The notes: generated by a model from the letters alone, not told the origin. Shown: positions 8,250-17,747, counted from the stretch's first letter. The stretch: 38,761 nt of DNA from Parcubacteria group bacterium (GCA_028286545.1 JAQBRJ010000015.1:1-38761), one strand, 5' to 3'. Translations and numbers: made by a program.

Positions 8250-9533
8250 ATGGAGAAGTACGCACACATTGAAAAAGAAGACCCAGAAGTATTTGGCGCA
8301 ATCGTCGGCGAAGAGAAGCGACAGGCCGAAGGGCTGGAACTTATTCCTTCGGAGAACTACGTTTCGAGTGCGGTGCGCGAAGCAATGGCCAGCGGACTCA
8401 CGAATAAATATTCGGAAGGCTATCCAGGCAAACGTTACTATGGCGGACAGGAGTTTACAGACTCAGTAGAAAACATTGCTCGTGATCGTGCCAAAGAGCT
8501 TTTTCATGCGTATGCCGCAAACGTACAGCCACTCGGTGGCGCGAATGCAAACATAGCAGCCTACATGGCACTCTGCGCTCCGGGTGACACCATCCTTGGT
8601 ATGGATCTGTCGCACGGCGGTCACCTCACGCACGGTCACCCGGTAACCTACATTTCAAAAGTATTTAACTTTGTGCGTTACTCAATGAAAGATGTAGAGA
8701 CCGGCGAAATTGACTACGACGCACTCCTGGAAACAGCAAAGAAGGAACGGCCGAAGATTATCCTCGCTGGTTTCTCCGCGTATCCACGAACACTCGACTG
8801 GAAGCGTCTCTCAGATATTGCACGCGAAGTCGACGCATACTCCGTGGCAGACGTTGCGCACATCGCAGGACTCATTGCTGGAGGTGCAGCAACAAGCCCC
8901 TTTGATTACGGCTTCGACGTCATGACAACCACGACCCACAAAACTCTTCGTGGCCCACGTGGCGGCATGATCCTAACCAATGGTGGGGGAGACGCCGAAC
9001 GCGCAGCAGATATCGCAAAGAAGGTGGACAAGGCAGTGTTCCCCGGGCTCCAGGGTGGCCCACACATGCACCAGATTGCCGCAAAGGCCATTTCCTTCAA
9101 GGAGGCACTTCAGCCATCGTTCAAGACGTACGCAAAGAACATTGTTGAAAACGCTGCGGCAATGGCAGAGGTGTTTAAGGCGAGCGGAGCTCGCCTCCTT
9201 ACCGGTGGCACCGACAACCACCTCATCCTCGCAGATGTATGGTCGTCATTCGGTATCTCTGGCGCTGAAGCAGAAACCCTTCTCGACAACGCGGGCATGA
9301 CGCTCAATAAGAACAGCATCGCAAATGATACACGCGGCCCGATGGATCCATCAGGTATTCGTTTTGGTACTCCTGCAATGACGACTCGCGGCTTTGGTAC
9401 GGAAGCAAGCAAAGAAGTCGCCAGTCTTATGTTGAATGTTTTGAAGAATCGCGACGAGGCAAGTGTTGCCGCTGCTCGCGCACGTGTGCACGAACTCGCT
9501 GCTGCGCATCCAATCCCTGAATCGTTCGTTTAA
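8250..9533 (+). CDS. glyA: Serine hydroxymethyltransferase
   Basis: 'LELIPSENYVSSAVREAMASGLTNKYSEGYPGKRYYGGQE', 'TTTTHKTLRGPRGGMIL'. Confidence 0.97.
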   Translation: MEKYAHIEKEDPEVFGAIVGEEKRQAEGLELIPSENYVSSAVREAMASGLTNKYSEGYPGKRYYGGQEFTDSVENIARDRAKELFHAYAANVQPLGGANANIAAYMALCAPGDTILGMDLSHGGHLTHGHPVTYISKVFNFVRYSMKDVETGEIDYDALLETAKKERPKIILAGFSAYPRTLDWKRLSDIAREVDAYSVADVAHIAGLIAGGAATSPFDYGFDVMTTTTHKTLRGPRGGMILTNGGGDAERAADIAKKVDKAVFPGLQGGPHMHQIAAKAISFKEALQPSFKTYAKNIVENAAAMAEVFKASGARLLTGGTDNHLILADVWSSFGISGAEAETLLDNAGMTLNKNSIANDTRGPMDPSGIRFGTPAMTTRGFGTEASKEVASLMLNVLKNRDEASVAAARARVHELAAAHPIPESFV

Positions 9534-9543
9534 TCTCTTCGTT

Positions 9544-9831
9544 GTGCCAAGACCTCACGACGACGCCATAGAACAGATGCAAGAACGCATCACCAATGTA
9601 CTCGTTGTACTGAACAAATATCGTGCGCAGAATTTAGAAGATGCGCGTATTGAATCGATCATGACGCAGCTCGAACGCGTGCAGGAAAAGATGGAAGAGA
9701 AAGAGCACTTCACCCATCGCGAAATTCAAGACCTTGATTTCTCACTTACGGAAGGTAGCCCAATCGAGAGCAATGAAAGCCTCGGCCGCGAACTCTACAG
9801 CATTCGCAATTTCATAGATAACTTGCCGTGA
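9544..9831 (+). CDS. Small hypothetical protein
   Basis: ORF continues past the glyA stop; likely GTG start (VPRPHDDAIEQMQERITNVLVVLNKY); helical and charged. Confidence 0.5.
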   Translation: MPRPHDDAIEQMQERITNVLVVLNKYRAQNLEDARIESIMTQLERVQEKMEEKEHFTHREIQDLDFSLTEGSPIESNESLGRELYSIRNFIDNLP

Positions 9832-9870
9832 CGGCGATAAGAAGTCGGATTGGCATCTTTGATAGAAAAT

Positions 9871-9897
9871 AACCCCAATATCTAGGACATTGGGGTT
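9871..9897. terminator. Intrinsic terminator, probably bidirectional
   Basis: AACCCCAAT...ATTGGGGTT followed by TTTC. Confidence 0.75.
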
Positions 9898-9899
9898 TT

Positions 9900-10046
9900 C
9901 TAAGACTTCGCCGAGCGAGTAAGGTTCAGGCGGGCTATCACTGGCCTGCGGAGCGGGCTGACGCCGAACTTCTCCTTGAAATAGGCAAGTGTGTCGCGAG
10001 CTTGTTGTTCGCGTCGGGCGGCGTATTCGGGCGTCATCATCAGCAC
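9900..10046 (-). CDS. 48-aa orphan small protein
   Basis: GTG start behind GAAAGGAG SD; (V/M)LMMTPEYAARREQQARDTLAYFKEKFGVSPLRRPVIARLNLTRSAKS; stop adjoins the terminator. Confidence 0.5.
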   Translation of the reverse strand: MLMMTPEYAARREQQARDTLAYFKEKFGVSPLRRPVIARLNLTRSAKS

Positions 10047-10151
10047 GATGATTCTCCTTTCAGAGTCACGGTAGCATATATCTGCATAATGCATAGTTCT
10101 GAGAATAAATATGGAAATGAACAGAGCTCGCGAATCTGGTATAGTCGCCGT

Positions 10152-11846
10152 ATGGAAGACCGGATTAAGGAAATAGTCCAAAAGGAACTTACGAAGCTCG
10201 GTGCAGGCGACGTGAGCTTTGCTGTTGAATGGCCTGCCGATCTGGCACACGGCGATTACGCCGTGAATGCTGCGATGGCGGCGAGCAAGGTGTTGGGGAA
10301 GAGCCCCCGCGATATCGCTGAAGCACTCGTGCCTGCCCTCGTGGAGGGTCTGGGCGAGGACGCTGCGAGCGTTCTGATTGCAGGGCCTGGGTTTATAAAC
10401 ATCACGCTCTCGGAGCGCGCCGTTTCGGCGCGCCTCGCCGAAGCAGGCGAAGAATCGTGGGGTCGCAACGAGGACGAAAACGGTACTCGAATAATGGTTG
10501 AGTACGGCAACCCAAATCCGTTTAAAGAAATGCACATAGGGCACGCAACCGGTGCCGTGATTGGAGAGGCATCCGCGCGCCTCATTGAATACTCTGGAGC
10601 GACGGTATTGCGTGATACGTTTGGTGGCGACGTTGGCCCACAAGTTGCAAAAGCATTGTGGGTCTTTCAGAAAGACGGAGTAACAGACATTGCCTCTGCA
10701 CAGGAGATAGGGAAGGCATACACGCAAGGTGCTACCGCATACGAAGAAAGCGAAGAAGCAAAAGCTGAAATCGATGCTTTGAACACGCGCATATACGATA
10801 TCGTTGGGCGACAAGAAGACCAGGAAGGATTTTCTGAAGAAGACCGTGCGCTTCTCCGCCTTTGGCAGAAAGGTCGCGAAGTTTCGATGGAAGAATTTAA
10901 TCAGTTGTTCGAATTGCTCGGTACGAAATACGACTACACATTTTTTGATAGCGACACGACGAAGCCCGGAATGGACGCAGTGCTAGACGCGGTGGCAAAG
11001 GGAGTACTCGAAGAAAGTGAAGGAGCGATAATCTATCGTGGTGAAAAGAAAGGTCTCCACACTCTCGTCTTCGTCACGAGTCGTGGCACACCAACATACG
11101 AGACTAAGGACATCGGACTCGCATTCCTTAAGGAAATGCGCGCTGCAACTGATCGTGTCCTTATTCTTACCGCAGTAGAGCAGGTAGGACACTTTAAAGT
11201 ATTTCTTGCAGCGCTCGAAGATATCGCGCCGATGCTCGCAAAGAAAACAGAGCACGCAGCTCATGGGCTCCTCCAGCTTACGACGGGCAAGATGTCGTCG
11301 CGTAAAGGAAACGTCATTACTGCGCGCGAACTCATTACCGAGCTTGTGACAGCTGCGACCGAACGTAACTCCGATCCAGTCGTTGCACTCCAAGTCGCCA
11401 TCGGAGCACTCAAGTACATGATTCTACGTAGCGCACCCGGCTCTAATATTATTTTTGATCCAGAAAAGTCACTCTCACTCGATGGTGATTCAGGACCGTA
11501 CCTGCAGTACGCACTCGTGCGCGCACGTTCGATTGTCGAAAAGGCAGGAAAGGGAAGTGCTGCAAAGAATGACACAAGCAGTGAGCGACCAGAAACACCC
11601 TATGTATTGTCGCGCCTCATCACCCGTTTTCCAGAAATCATTCGTAAAGCACAAACGCTTCGCGCTCCACACGTCGTTGCGCAGTACCTTACACAGCTCG
11701 CAAGCGAGTGGAACTCTTTTTATGCAAACGAACGCATCATTGGTGAAGCCGACGAAGCGTACAAACTCGGCATCGCGAACGCTTTTATAAAAACAATGGA
11801 GAACGGTCTCTGGGTGCTTGGTATTCCTGCGCCAGAGAAGATGTAG
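10152..11846 (+). CDS. argS: Arginyl-tRNA synthetase
   Basis: HIGH-type 'EYGNPNPFKEMHIGHATGAVIGEASARLIEYSG', KMSK-like 'TGKMSSRKGNVITA'. Start set at MEDRIKEI. Confidence 0.95.
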   Translation: MEDRIKEIVQKELTKLGAGDVSFAVEWPADLAHGDYAVNAAMAASKVLGKSPRDIAEALVPALVEGLGEDAASVLIAGPGFINITLSERAVSARLAEAGEESWGRNEDENGTRIMVEYGNPNPFKEMHIGHATGAVIGEASARLIEYSGATVLRDTFGGDVGPQVAKALWVFQKDGVTDIASAQEIGKAYTQGATAYEESEEAKAEIDALNTRIYDIVGRQEDQEGFSEEDRALLRLWQKGREVSMEEFNQLFELLGTKYDYTFFDSDTTKPGMDAVLDAVAKGVLEESEGAIIYRGEKKGLHTLVFVTSRGTPTYETKDIGLAFLKEMRAATDRVLILTAVEQVGHFKVFLAALEDIAPMLAKKTEHAAHGLLQLTTGKMSSRKGNVITARELITELVTAATERNSDPVVALQVAIGALKYMILRSAPGSNIIFDPEKSLSLDGDSGPYLQYALVRARSIVEKAGKGSAAKNDTSSERPETPYVLSRLITRFPEIIRKAQTLRAPHVVAQYLTQLASEWNSFYANERIIGEADEAYKLGIANAFIKTMENGLWVLGIPAPEKM

Positions 11847-11939
11847 ATAACTCGCTTGCGCACGCACGCATGGCGCGGTATGGTGGCTCTCTGGCTGTCT
11901 ATGGGGGACAGTTAGGATTACGTTCAGGAGAGAAAGAAG

Positions 11940-12248
11940 ATGCAAGCATCGGTTTCTGAAGATTCCGCAGATGGTCAACGTCAGCGGTTGGCTCTGGCTC
12001 TGAGCAGGTTCAACCTGCAACAGGACAACCCGAAACACGTGCAGACGTTTTTCAGCGCCTGCGGGGTCATAGCCCAGCGCCATGGCCACCCTGTCCCGCC
12101 TGCGGACTTTTACTATTCTCACGAATATTTCAGTTCTTCTCCCGAACAGCCCATCGAATTTCCGCCGCACATTCAGGCAGGGATCGCTGAAGCGATTGCG
12201 CAGCCTGCCTGCACCCATTACCGTCCATACGGATTGCGTGCCGCCTAA
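11940..12248 (+). CDS. Orphan hypothetical protein (102 aa)
   Basis: SD CAGGAGAG upstream, followed by its own terminator; no family recognised. Confidence 0.55.
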   Translation: MQASVSEDSADGQRQRLALALSRFNLQQDNPKHVQTFFSACGVIAQRHGHPVPPADFYYSHEYFSSSPEQPIEFPPHIQAGIAEAIAQPACTHYRPYGLRAA

Positions 12249-12257
12249 GGCATGCCC

Positions 12258-12289
12258 ACAACCGAACGCCCAGTGCGTCCGGTTGTTTT
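12258..12289 (+). terminator. Intrinsic terminator
   Basis: ACAACCG-a-ACGC ccagt GCGT-c-CGGTTGT then TTTTC. Confidence 0.75.
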
Positions 12290-12324
12290 CCTTTTATGCC
12301 CAGAAACGCTAGGATGTATATATT

Positions 12325-15300
12325 ATGAGCGAAAAGGACAAGACTCCGCAGGTGCTAAAGAAATCCGACGCCTCGGCGCGTGAGGAGGTCATACTCGAGT
12401 TTTGGAAGGAGCACGATATCTTCCAAAAGAGCCTTCAAAAGGAAGCGCCCAACGGCGAGTTTGTCTTTTATGATGGTCCGCCATTTGCGACAGGTCTTCC
12501 GCACTCTGGCTCTCTCCTTTCCTCAGTTTCTAAAGATGTATTTCCGCGCTACAAGACAATGCGTGGCTTTAACGTGCGTCGTCGTTGGGGATGGGACACC
12601 CACGGGCTTCCTATTGAATCGCTCGTTGAGAAAAAACTTGGTCTCAAGAATAAGAAAGAGATACTCGAAGTTGGTATTGAAACATTTAATGAAACGGCAC
12701 GCTCAATGGTGCTTGAATATGTAAATGACTGGAAGAAGTACGTCGAACGCGTCGGTCGCTTTGTCGATTTTGATAATTCATACAAGACGCTCGACCCATC
12801 GTTTATGGAATCGGTATGGTGGGCACTCGCCGAGATAAACAAGAAGGGGAACTTGTACGAAGGTCGCAAAGTGCTCATGTATTGTCCGCACTGTGAGACT
12901 CCGCTCGCAAAGGCCGAGATCGCGATGGATAACACCTATAAAGATGTTACCGACGAAACCGCGACTGTTAAATTTAAACTTGTAGACCCAACAAAGTATG
13001 GATTGCCTGAGAATACCTACCTTCTCGCATGGACGACGACACCGTGGACGCTTCCCGGGAACGTCGCACTCGCCGTAGGGAAGGAGATTGCATATGGTCT
13101 GTACGAAAAAGATGGACAGAATGTAGTTGTTGCAAAAGATCTTGCTGAGAAAAATGGTCTCACTGATTTGAAACAAGAACTTTCTGGCGCTGACTTACTC
13201 GAAGCGCAATACGAACCTCTCTACGAACTCCCGAGAGTCGCAGCGCACACCGGCAAGAAGTGGCTCGTGCTACCTGCTGATTTCGTAAACACCGAAGACG
13301 GTACGGGTATCGTACACACCGCTGTCATTTATGGTGAAGATGACTATCAACTTGGTCTTGCGGAAGGGTTGCCAATGGTGCCGATCCTAAATCCAAATGC
13401 GACGTACAACAACGATGCACCAGAGTTTATTCGCGGTCAGTATATTCGCAAAGCGGAGGCGCTCATAAAGAACGATCTCGAAGAACGCGGACTTCTTTTT
13501 GCAAAAGCACCCTATACCCACTCGTACCCGCATTGTTATCGTTGTGGCACAGCACTTATCTTCAACGCGGTCTCGTCGTGGTTCATCAACATTCAGGCAA
13601 TCAAGGAACGCATGCTCGAAGAGAATCAAAAGATCACCTGGACTCCTGAGTACCTCAAAGAGGGAAGGTTCCGTCACAATCTTGAGACAGCACCAGATTG
13701 GACTATTTCTCGTAATCGCTTCTGGGCGACGCCCCTTCCTATTTGGAAAGATGCTCTCGGAAACGTAACCGTTATCGGTTCTATAGAAGAGCTCAAAGCT
13801 CATACAAAAACCAATGGCAATACGTATTATGTGATGCGTCATGGTCAGGCACACTCAAACGTTGAAGAACGTGGAAACTCCGATCCAAAGAAGGAGAATC
13901 CTCTTACAGACCTTGGTCGCAGCCAGGTGAACGAGACGGCAGAGGGTCTTAAGACTGCAGGTATCGAATATATCTATGTATCGCCCATGCCTCGTGCACA
14001 AGAAACGGCACATATTGTCGCGAAGACTCTCGGACTCTCTGAAGATCGCATCGTCACTGAGCCGCGGTTGATCGAAAATGATTTTGGTCAGATGGATGGA
14101 ATACTCATTAGTGAGTATGAGACGCGCTACGCACGACGTGCAGACAAAATGACGCAGTCGCCTGAAGGCGCCGAAGCGTGGCATGACATAAAGACTCGCA
14201 TGGCAGACGCTCTCTACGACATCGAGAGCAAGCACACTGCGAATACTATTCTTATCGTTTCTCACGAAGGACCAATTCAAATGCTCGAAGCAGGAGCTCG
14301 TGGATACGATGATAAGACTTCTGGCGAAGCGATTGAAGATTGGCGTTTCTGTCTCGAAACGGGACATGCGCGAAAGCTTGAGTTCGTGCCGCTTCCGCAC
14401 AATAAGCACTTTGAACTCGATCTGCACTTGCCATATATCGATCGCGTACAGCTTCAGAATGAGAAGGACGAACCGCTCACGCGTATTCCTGAAGTCGTCG
14501 ACTGCTGGGTCGAGTCTGGCTCAATGCCCTTTGCGGAATACCACTACCCGATGGAAGGTCGTGAAGAATTCGAAAAGCGTTCCCATGCAGATTTCATCTC
14601 AGAATATATCGGCCAGACACGCGCCTGGTTCTACTACCTGCACGCGATAAGTTTGTCATTGTTTGATACTGCAGCGTTTAAGAATGTCGTAACGACGGGA
14701 ACGGTGCTTGCTGGTGATGGTGCAAAGCTCTCGAAGAGCAAGATGAACTATACCGATCCGTATCATCTCTTTGATAACTATGGTGCCGATGCCTTCCGTT
14801 ACTACCTGATGTCGTCAGTGGTGATGCAGGCCGAAGACCTTACGTTCCGCGATGATGATGTAAAGGAATCGCACAATCGTGTGGTCGCGATGCTTCGCAA
14901 CGTGATGAGTTTCTATGATATGTATGCGGGTGAGGTGACAGAAAGCACTTCAACAACTGAGCACGTACTTGATCGTTGGATACGGGTTCGTCTTGCCGAC
15001 TTGATACGAAATGCGACAGAGTCGCTTGAGCGCTATGACGTCATCCGTGCAACACGCCCACTCCGTGATTTTATTGACGACCTTTCAACGTGGTATCTTC
15101 GTCGTTCACGCGAACGCATGAAGGGTGAGGATACGGCAGACAAGGCTGCTGCTCTCCAGACCCTCAGCTTCGTGCTTAAGGAACTTTCTCTTGTAATAGC
15201 GCCTGTCATGCCATTTATCGCCGAAGAGATATATCAGAAGCTCCGTACTGAATCTGATCCTGAGTCAGTACACTTGGCTTCGTGGCCAGAAGCAATGGAT

Positions 15301-15705
15301 GCAGCCGACGCAGAGCTTCTTGAGAATATGGCACGCGTTCGCGCGCTGGCATCTGAAGCGCTCATGCTTCGTCAGAAGGCAGACATGAAAGTTCGACAAC
15401 CTCTCGCGAGTCTTTCTATTCCTGAAGCATTGCCTGCAGATCTTTCGAATATTCTTGCCGAAGAAGTGAATGTGAAAAAAATAATCCCTGGTTCTGCAGA
15501 GCTTGTGCTCGATACGGTACTTACGCCTGAGCTAATCGCTGAGGGGGATGAGCGTACGTTTGCACGTGCCGTGGCCGAAGCGCGCAAGACCGAAGGTCTT
15601 GCGCCTCAGGATAAAGTTGAAGCGAAGCGAAGCGATGACGGTATCTACACCGCTGAACTCTCAACGGGCTCGGTGAAATTCTCACTCGTACGCAATGCGA
15701 CATAA
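12325..15705 (+). CDS. ileS: Isoleucyl-tRNA synthetase with inserted histidine phosphatase-like domain
   Basis: 'YDGPPFATGLPHSGSLLSSVSKDVFPRYKTMRGFNVRRRWGWDTHGLP', 'WTTTPWTLPGN', 'GDGAKLSKSKMNYTDP'. In-frame insert with 'YYVMRHGQAHSN' and 'LIVSHEGPIQML'. Confidence 0.95.
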   Translation: MSEKDKTPQVLKKSDASAREEVILEFWKEHDIFQKSLQKEAPNGEFVFYDGPPFATGLPHSGSLLSSVSKDVFPRYKTMRGFNVRRRWGWDTHGLPIESLVEKKLGLKNKKEILEVGIETFNETARSMVLEYVNDWKKYVERVGRFVDFDNSYKTLDPSFMESVWWALAEINKKGNLYEGRKVLMYCPHCETPLAKAEIAMDNTYKDVTDETATVKFKLVDPTKYGLPENTYLLAWTTTPWTLPGNVALAVGKEIAYGLYEKDGQNVVVAKDLAEKNGLTDLKQELSGADLLEAQYEPLYELPRVAAHTGKKWLVLPADFVNTEDGTGIVHTAVIYGEDDYQLGLAEGLPMVPILNPNATYNNDAPEFIRGQYIRKAEALIKNDLEERGLLFAKAPYTHSYPHCYRCGTALIFNAVSSWFINIQAIKERMLEENQKITWTPEYLKEGRFRHNLETAPDWTISRNRFWATPLPIWKDALGNVTVIGSIEELKAHTKTNGNTYYVMRHGQAHSNVEERGNSDPKKENPLTDLGRSQVNETAEGLKTAGIEYIYVSPMPRAQETAHIVAKTLGLSEDRIVTEPRLIENDFGQMDGILISEYETRYARRADKMTQSPEGAEAWHDIKTRMADALYDIESKHTANTILIVSHEGPIQMLEAGARGYDDKTSGEAIEDWRFCLETGHARKLEFVPLPHNKHFELDLHLPYIDRVQLQNEKDEPLTRIPEVVDCWVESGSMPFAEYHYPMEGREEFEKRSHADFISEYIGQTRAWFYYLHAISLSLFDTAAFKNVVTTGTVLAGDGAKLSKSKMNYTDPYHLFDNYGADAFRYYLMSSVVMQAEDLTFRDDDVKESHNRVVAMLRNVMSFYDMYAGEVTESTSTTEHVLDRWIRVRLADLIRNATESLERYDVIRATRPLRDFIDDLSTWYLRRSRERMKGEDTADKAAALQTLSFVLKELSLVIAPVMPFIAEEIYQKLRTESDPESVHLASWPEAMDAADAELLENMARVRALASEALMLRQKADMKVRQPLASLSIPEALPADLSNILAEEVNVKKIIPGSAELVLDTVLTPELIAEGDERTFARAVAEARKTEGLAPQDKVEAKRSDDGIYTAELSTGSVKFSLVRNAT

Positions 15706-16264
15706 ATACTCAGCGCGTGCGCTCGTGCTTAGCCGCACGTTGATAGGGGAGGCGAGTGTGTCGGTGTCGATGCTCACGGAAGACTTCGGCATCATACGGG
15801 CGCGCTCCCAAGGAGCGCGCAAGCCGGGCGCCAAAATGGCGCCCGCACTTCAAACTCTCTCGCTCGCCGACGTCACGCTCATCCGCGGCAAAGACGGCTG
15901 GCGTACCGCCGGTGCAATCCTCGAAGAGAACTGGGCGCGACAACTCCCGCCAAAGGCACGCGCACGTGCCGTGCGCGTGACAGAACTTGCCCAACGCCTC
16001 GTTCAAGGAGAGCGCGCAGACCCTGAACTCTTTTCTATACTCTTAGCCTTCGTTCGTGTACTCGGCACGCTCGAAGAACCCGAACAAGAAGCCGCAGAAA
16101 TGATCGCCGCAGTACGCGTTCTTCACGTACTTGGTCTCGATGCGGGCGATACCTTTGGTGCGTCTGACGAATACGCCCGAGAACAACTCGCCGCAGCTAC
16201 CGAAGGCAAGACCGCGCTCATCACCCGTATCAACCACGGCATCGCGAGTTCGGGTCTCTATTAA
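15695..16264 (+). CDS. recO: DNA repair protein RecO
   Basis: 'YSARALVLSRTLIGEASVSVSMLTEDFGIIRARSQGARKPGAKMAPALQTLSLADVTLIRGKDGWR'; overlaps the ileS end by 11 nt. Confidence 0.8.
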   Translation: MRHKYSARALVLSRTLIGEASVSVSMLTEDFGIIRARSQGARKPGAKMAPALQTLSLADVTLIRGKDGWRTAGAILEENWARQLPPKARARAVRVTELAQRLVQGERADPELFSILLAFVRVLGTLEEPEQEAAEMIAAVRVLHVLGLDAGDTFGASDEYAREQLAAATEGKTALITRINHGIASSGLY

Positions 16265-16294
16265 AGAAATTGGTTCCGTAACATCTAGTAACCG

Positions 16295-16352
16295 AACCAC
16301 TACCTTAGTGGTTATAGTCCGTGGAACAAAGCTCTTTTCTAAGATAAGAGCT
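16295..16352 (+). promoter_or_regulatory. Tandem stem-loops in glmM leader
   Basis: AACCACTA-cct-TAGTGGTT (16295-16313) and AGCTCTT...AAGAGCT (16330-16352), then SD GAGGAG before ATG. Confidence 0.45.
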
Positions 16353-16377
16353 ACGCAGATTCCTTGAGGAGATAGTT

Positions 16378-17709
16378 ATGACCATAGACCGCACACGTAA
16401 GCTTTTTGGCACTGACGGCATGAGAGGAAAGGCAAACGTTGTACTTACTCCCGATATCGCACTACGTCTTGGCCAAGTCGCTGGTGCAAAATTCAAGACA
16501 AATAAAGAACGTCATACAGTTTTGATCGGAAAGGATACTCGTCGATCAAGCTATATGATCGAAAGCGCTCTTGTTGCTGGATTCACTTCAGCAGGCATGG
16601 ATGTCGAATTGACCGGACCTATTCCAACTCCGGCAGTTGCAATGCTTACCTCAAGCATGCGTGCTGATCTCGGAGTCATGATCTCTGCGTCGCATAATCC
16701 ATTCGAGGATAACGGCATTAAGCTGTTTAATGCGCTTGGCAATAAACTCACTGACCAAGAAGAAATCGAGATTGAGTCTTTGATGGGAATGAAAATAGCC
16801 AATCTCCCAACTGGCGCTGGTCTGGGTAAAGTGAAACGTATTGAGGGAAGTCAGGAGCGATATGTCGAACTAGTCAAACAAACATTTCCAAAAGGATATT
16901 CACTCGACGGACTGCGTATTGTAGTGGATTGCGCACATGGCGCCGCCTACGAAGTTGCACCGAAAGTCCTTAGTGAGCTCGGTGCTGAAGTCATCGCAAT
17001 CGGTGTAAGTCCTAATGGATTGAATATCAATGATAAATGCGGCTCTACTGAACCTGCATCAATTATCCAAAAGGTAAGGGAAGTTCGAGCTGATATTGGT
17101 ATTGCTCTCGATGGAGATGCCGATCGAGTGCTTATCGTTGATGAGACAGGAACGATGATAGATGGAGATCATCTCCTTGCTGCAATCGCGACCTCATGGG
17201 GCAAGGAACGTCTTGGCGGGTCAAAACTGGTAGGTACAGTGCTGTCGAATCTTGCCTTTGAACAGTACCTTGCGCGAATCGGTATAGAACTTATTCGTGC
17301 AAAAGTAGGCGATCGATATGTGCTCGAAGAAATGCGTACAGCGAGTTGCAAGCTTGGTGGAGAGGAGTCTGGTCACATCATACTGTCTGATTACGTAACC
17401 ACGGGTGATGGACTCATCGCGGCCCTTCAACTGCTTGCGATTGCTAGGGAAAGAAAAGAAACCATTTCGCGAGTTACACATCTCTATGAATCCTTTCCTC
17501 AAGCAAAACGCAATATCGTTGCTGATCGTTCACGACTGACTGAAGTGAAAATAATAGAAGCTATTTCAGAAGCTGAAAAGCATCTCGGAACTGACGGCAG
17601 GTTGGTAGTACGTCCTTCTGGCACAGAGTCGGTCATACGTCTTATGGCTGAAGGGAGGGATAGACTTCAAATTGATCAAGTTATAGAAAAACTCGTTCAA
17701 GCATTCTAA
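16378..17709 (+). CDS. glmM: Phosphoglucosamine mutase
   Basis: 'KLFGTDGMRGKANVVLTPDIALRLGQ', 'VMISASHNPFEDNGIKLFN', 'IALDGDADRVLIVDE', 'LVVRPSGTESVIRLMAEG'. Confidence 0.95.
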   Translation: MTIDRTRKLFGTDGMRGKANVVLTPDIALRLGQVAGAKFKTNKERHTVLIGKDTRRSSYMIESALVAGFTSAGMDVELTGPIPTPAVAMLTSSMRADLGVMISASHNPFEDNGIKLFNALGNKLTDQEEIEIESLMGMKIANLPTGAGLGKVKRIEGSQERYVELVKQTFPKGYSLDGLRIVVDCAHGAAYEVAPKVLSELGAEVIAIGVSPNGLNINDKCGSTEPASIIQKVREVRADIGIALDGDADRVLIVDETGTMIDGDHLLAAIATSWGKERLGGSKLVGTVLSNLAFEQYLARIGIELIRAKVGDRYVLEEMRTASCKLGGEESGHIILSDYVTTGDGLIAALQLLAIARERKETISRVTHLYESFPQAKRNIVADRSRLTEVKIIEAISEAEKHLGTDGRLVVRPSGTESVIRLMAEGRDRLQIDQVIEKLVQAF

Positions 17710-17713
17710 TACG

Positions 17714-17745
17714 CTGGTCACTTCCTATGGGGTGACCAGTTTTTC
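17714..17745 (+). terminator. Intrinsic terminator of glmM
   Basis: CTGGTCAC...GTGACCAG then TTTTTC. Confidence 0.85.
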
Positions 17746-17747
17746 TT

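Noticed and set aside
9900-10814. 304-aa minus-strand ORF
   Set aside because: Most of it is antisense to the N-terminal half of argS. Only the segment 9900-10046, behind a good SD, is plausible coding.
13387-14427. Minus-strand ORFs opposite the IleRS insert region
   Set aside because: Cys/Arg/Phe-rich shadow translations with no motifs; the plus frame has clear IleRS and phosphatase signatures.
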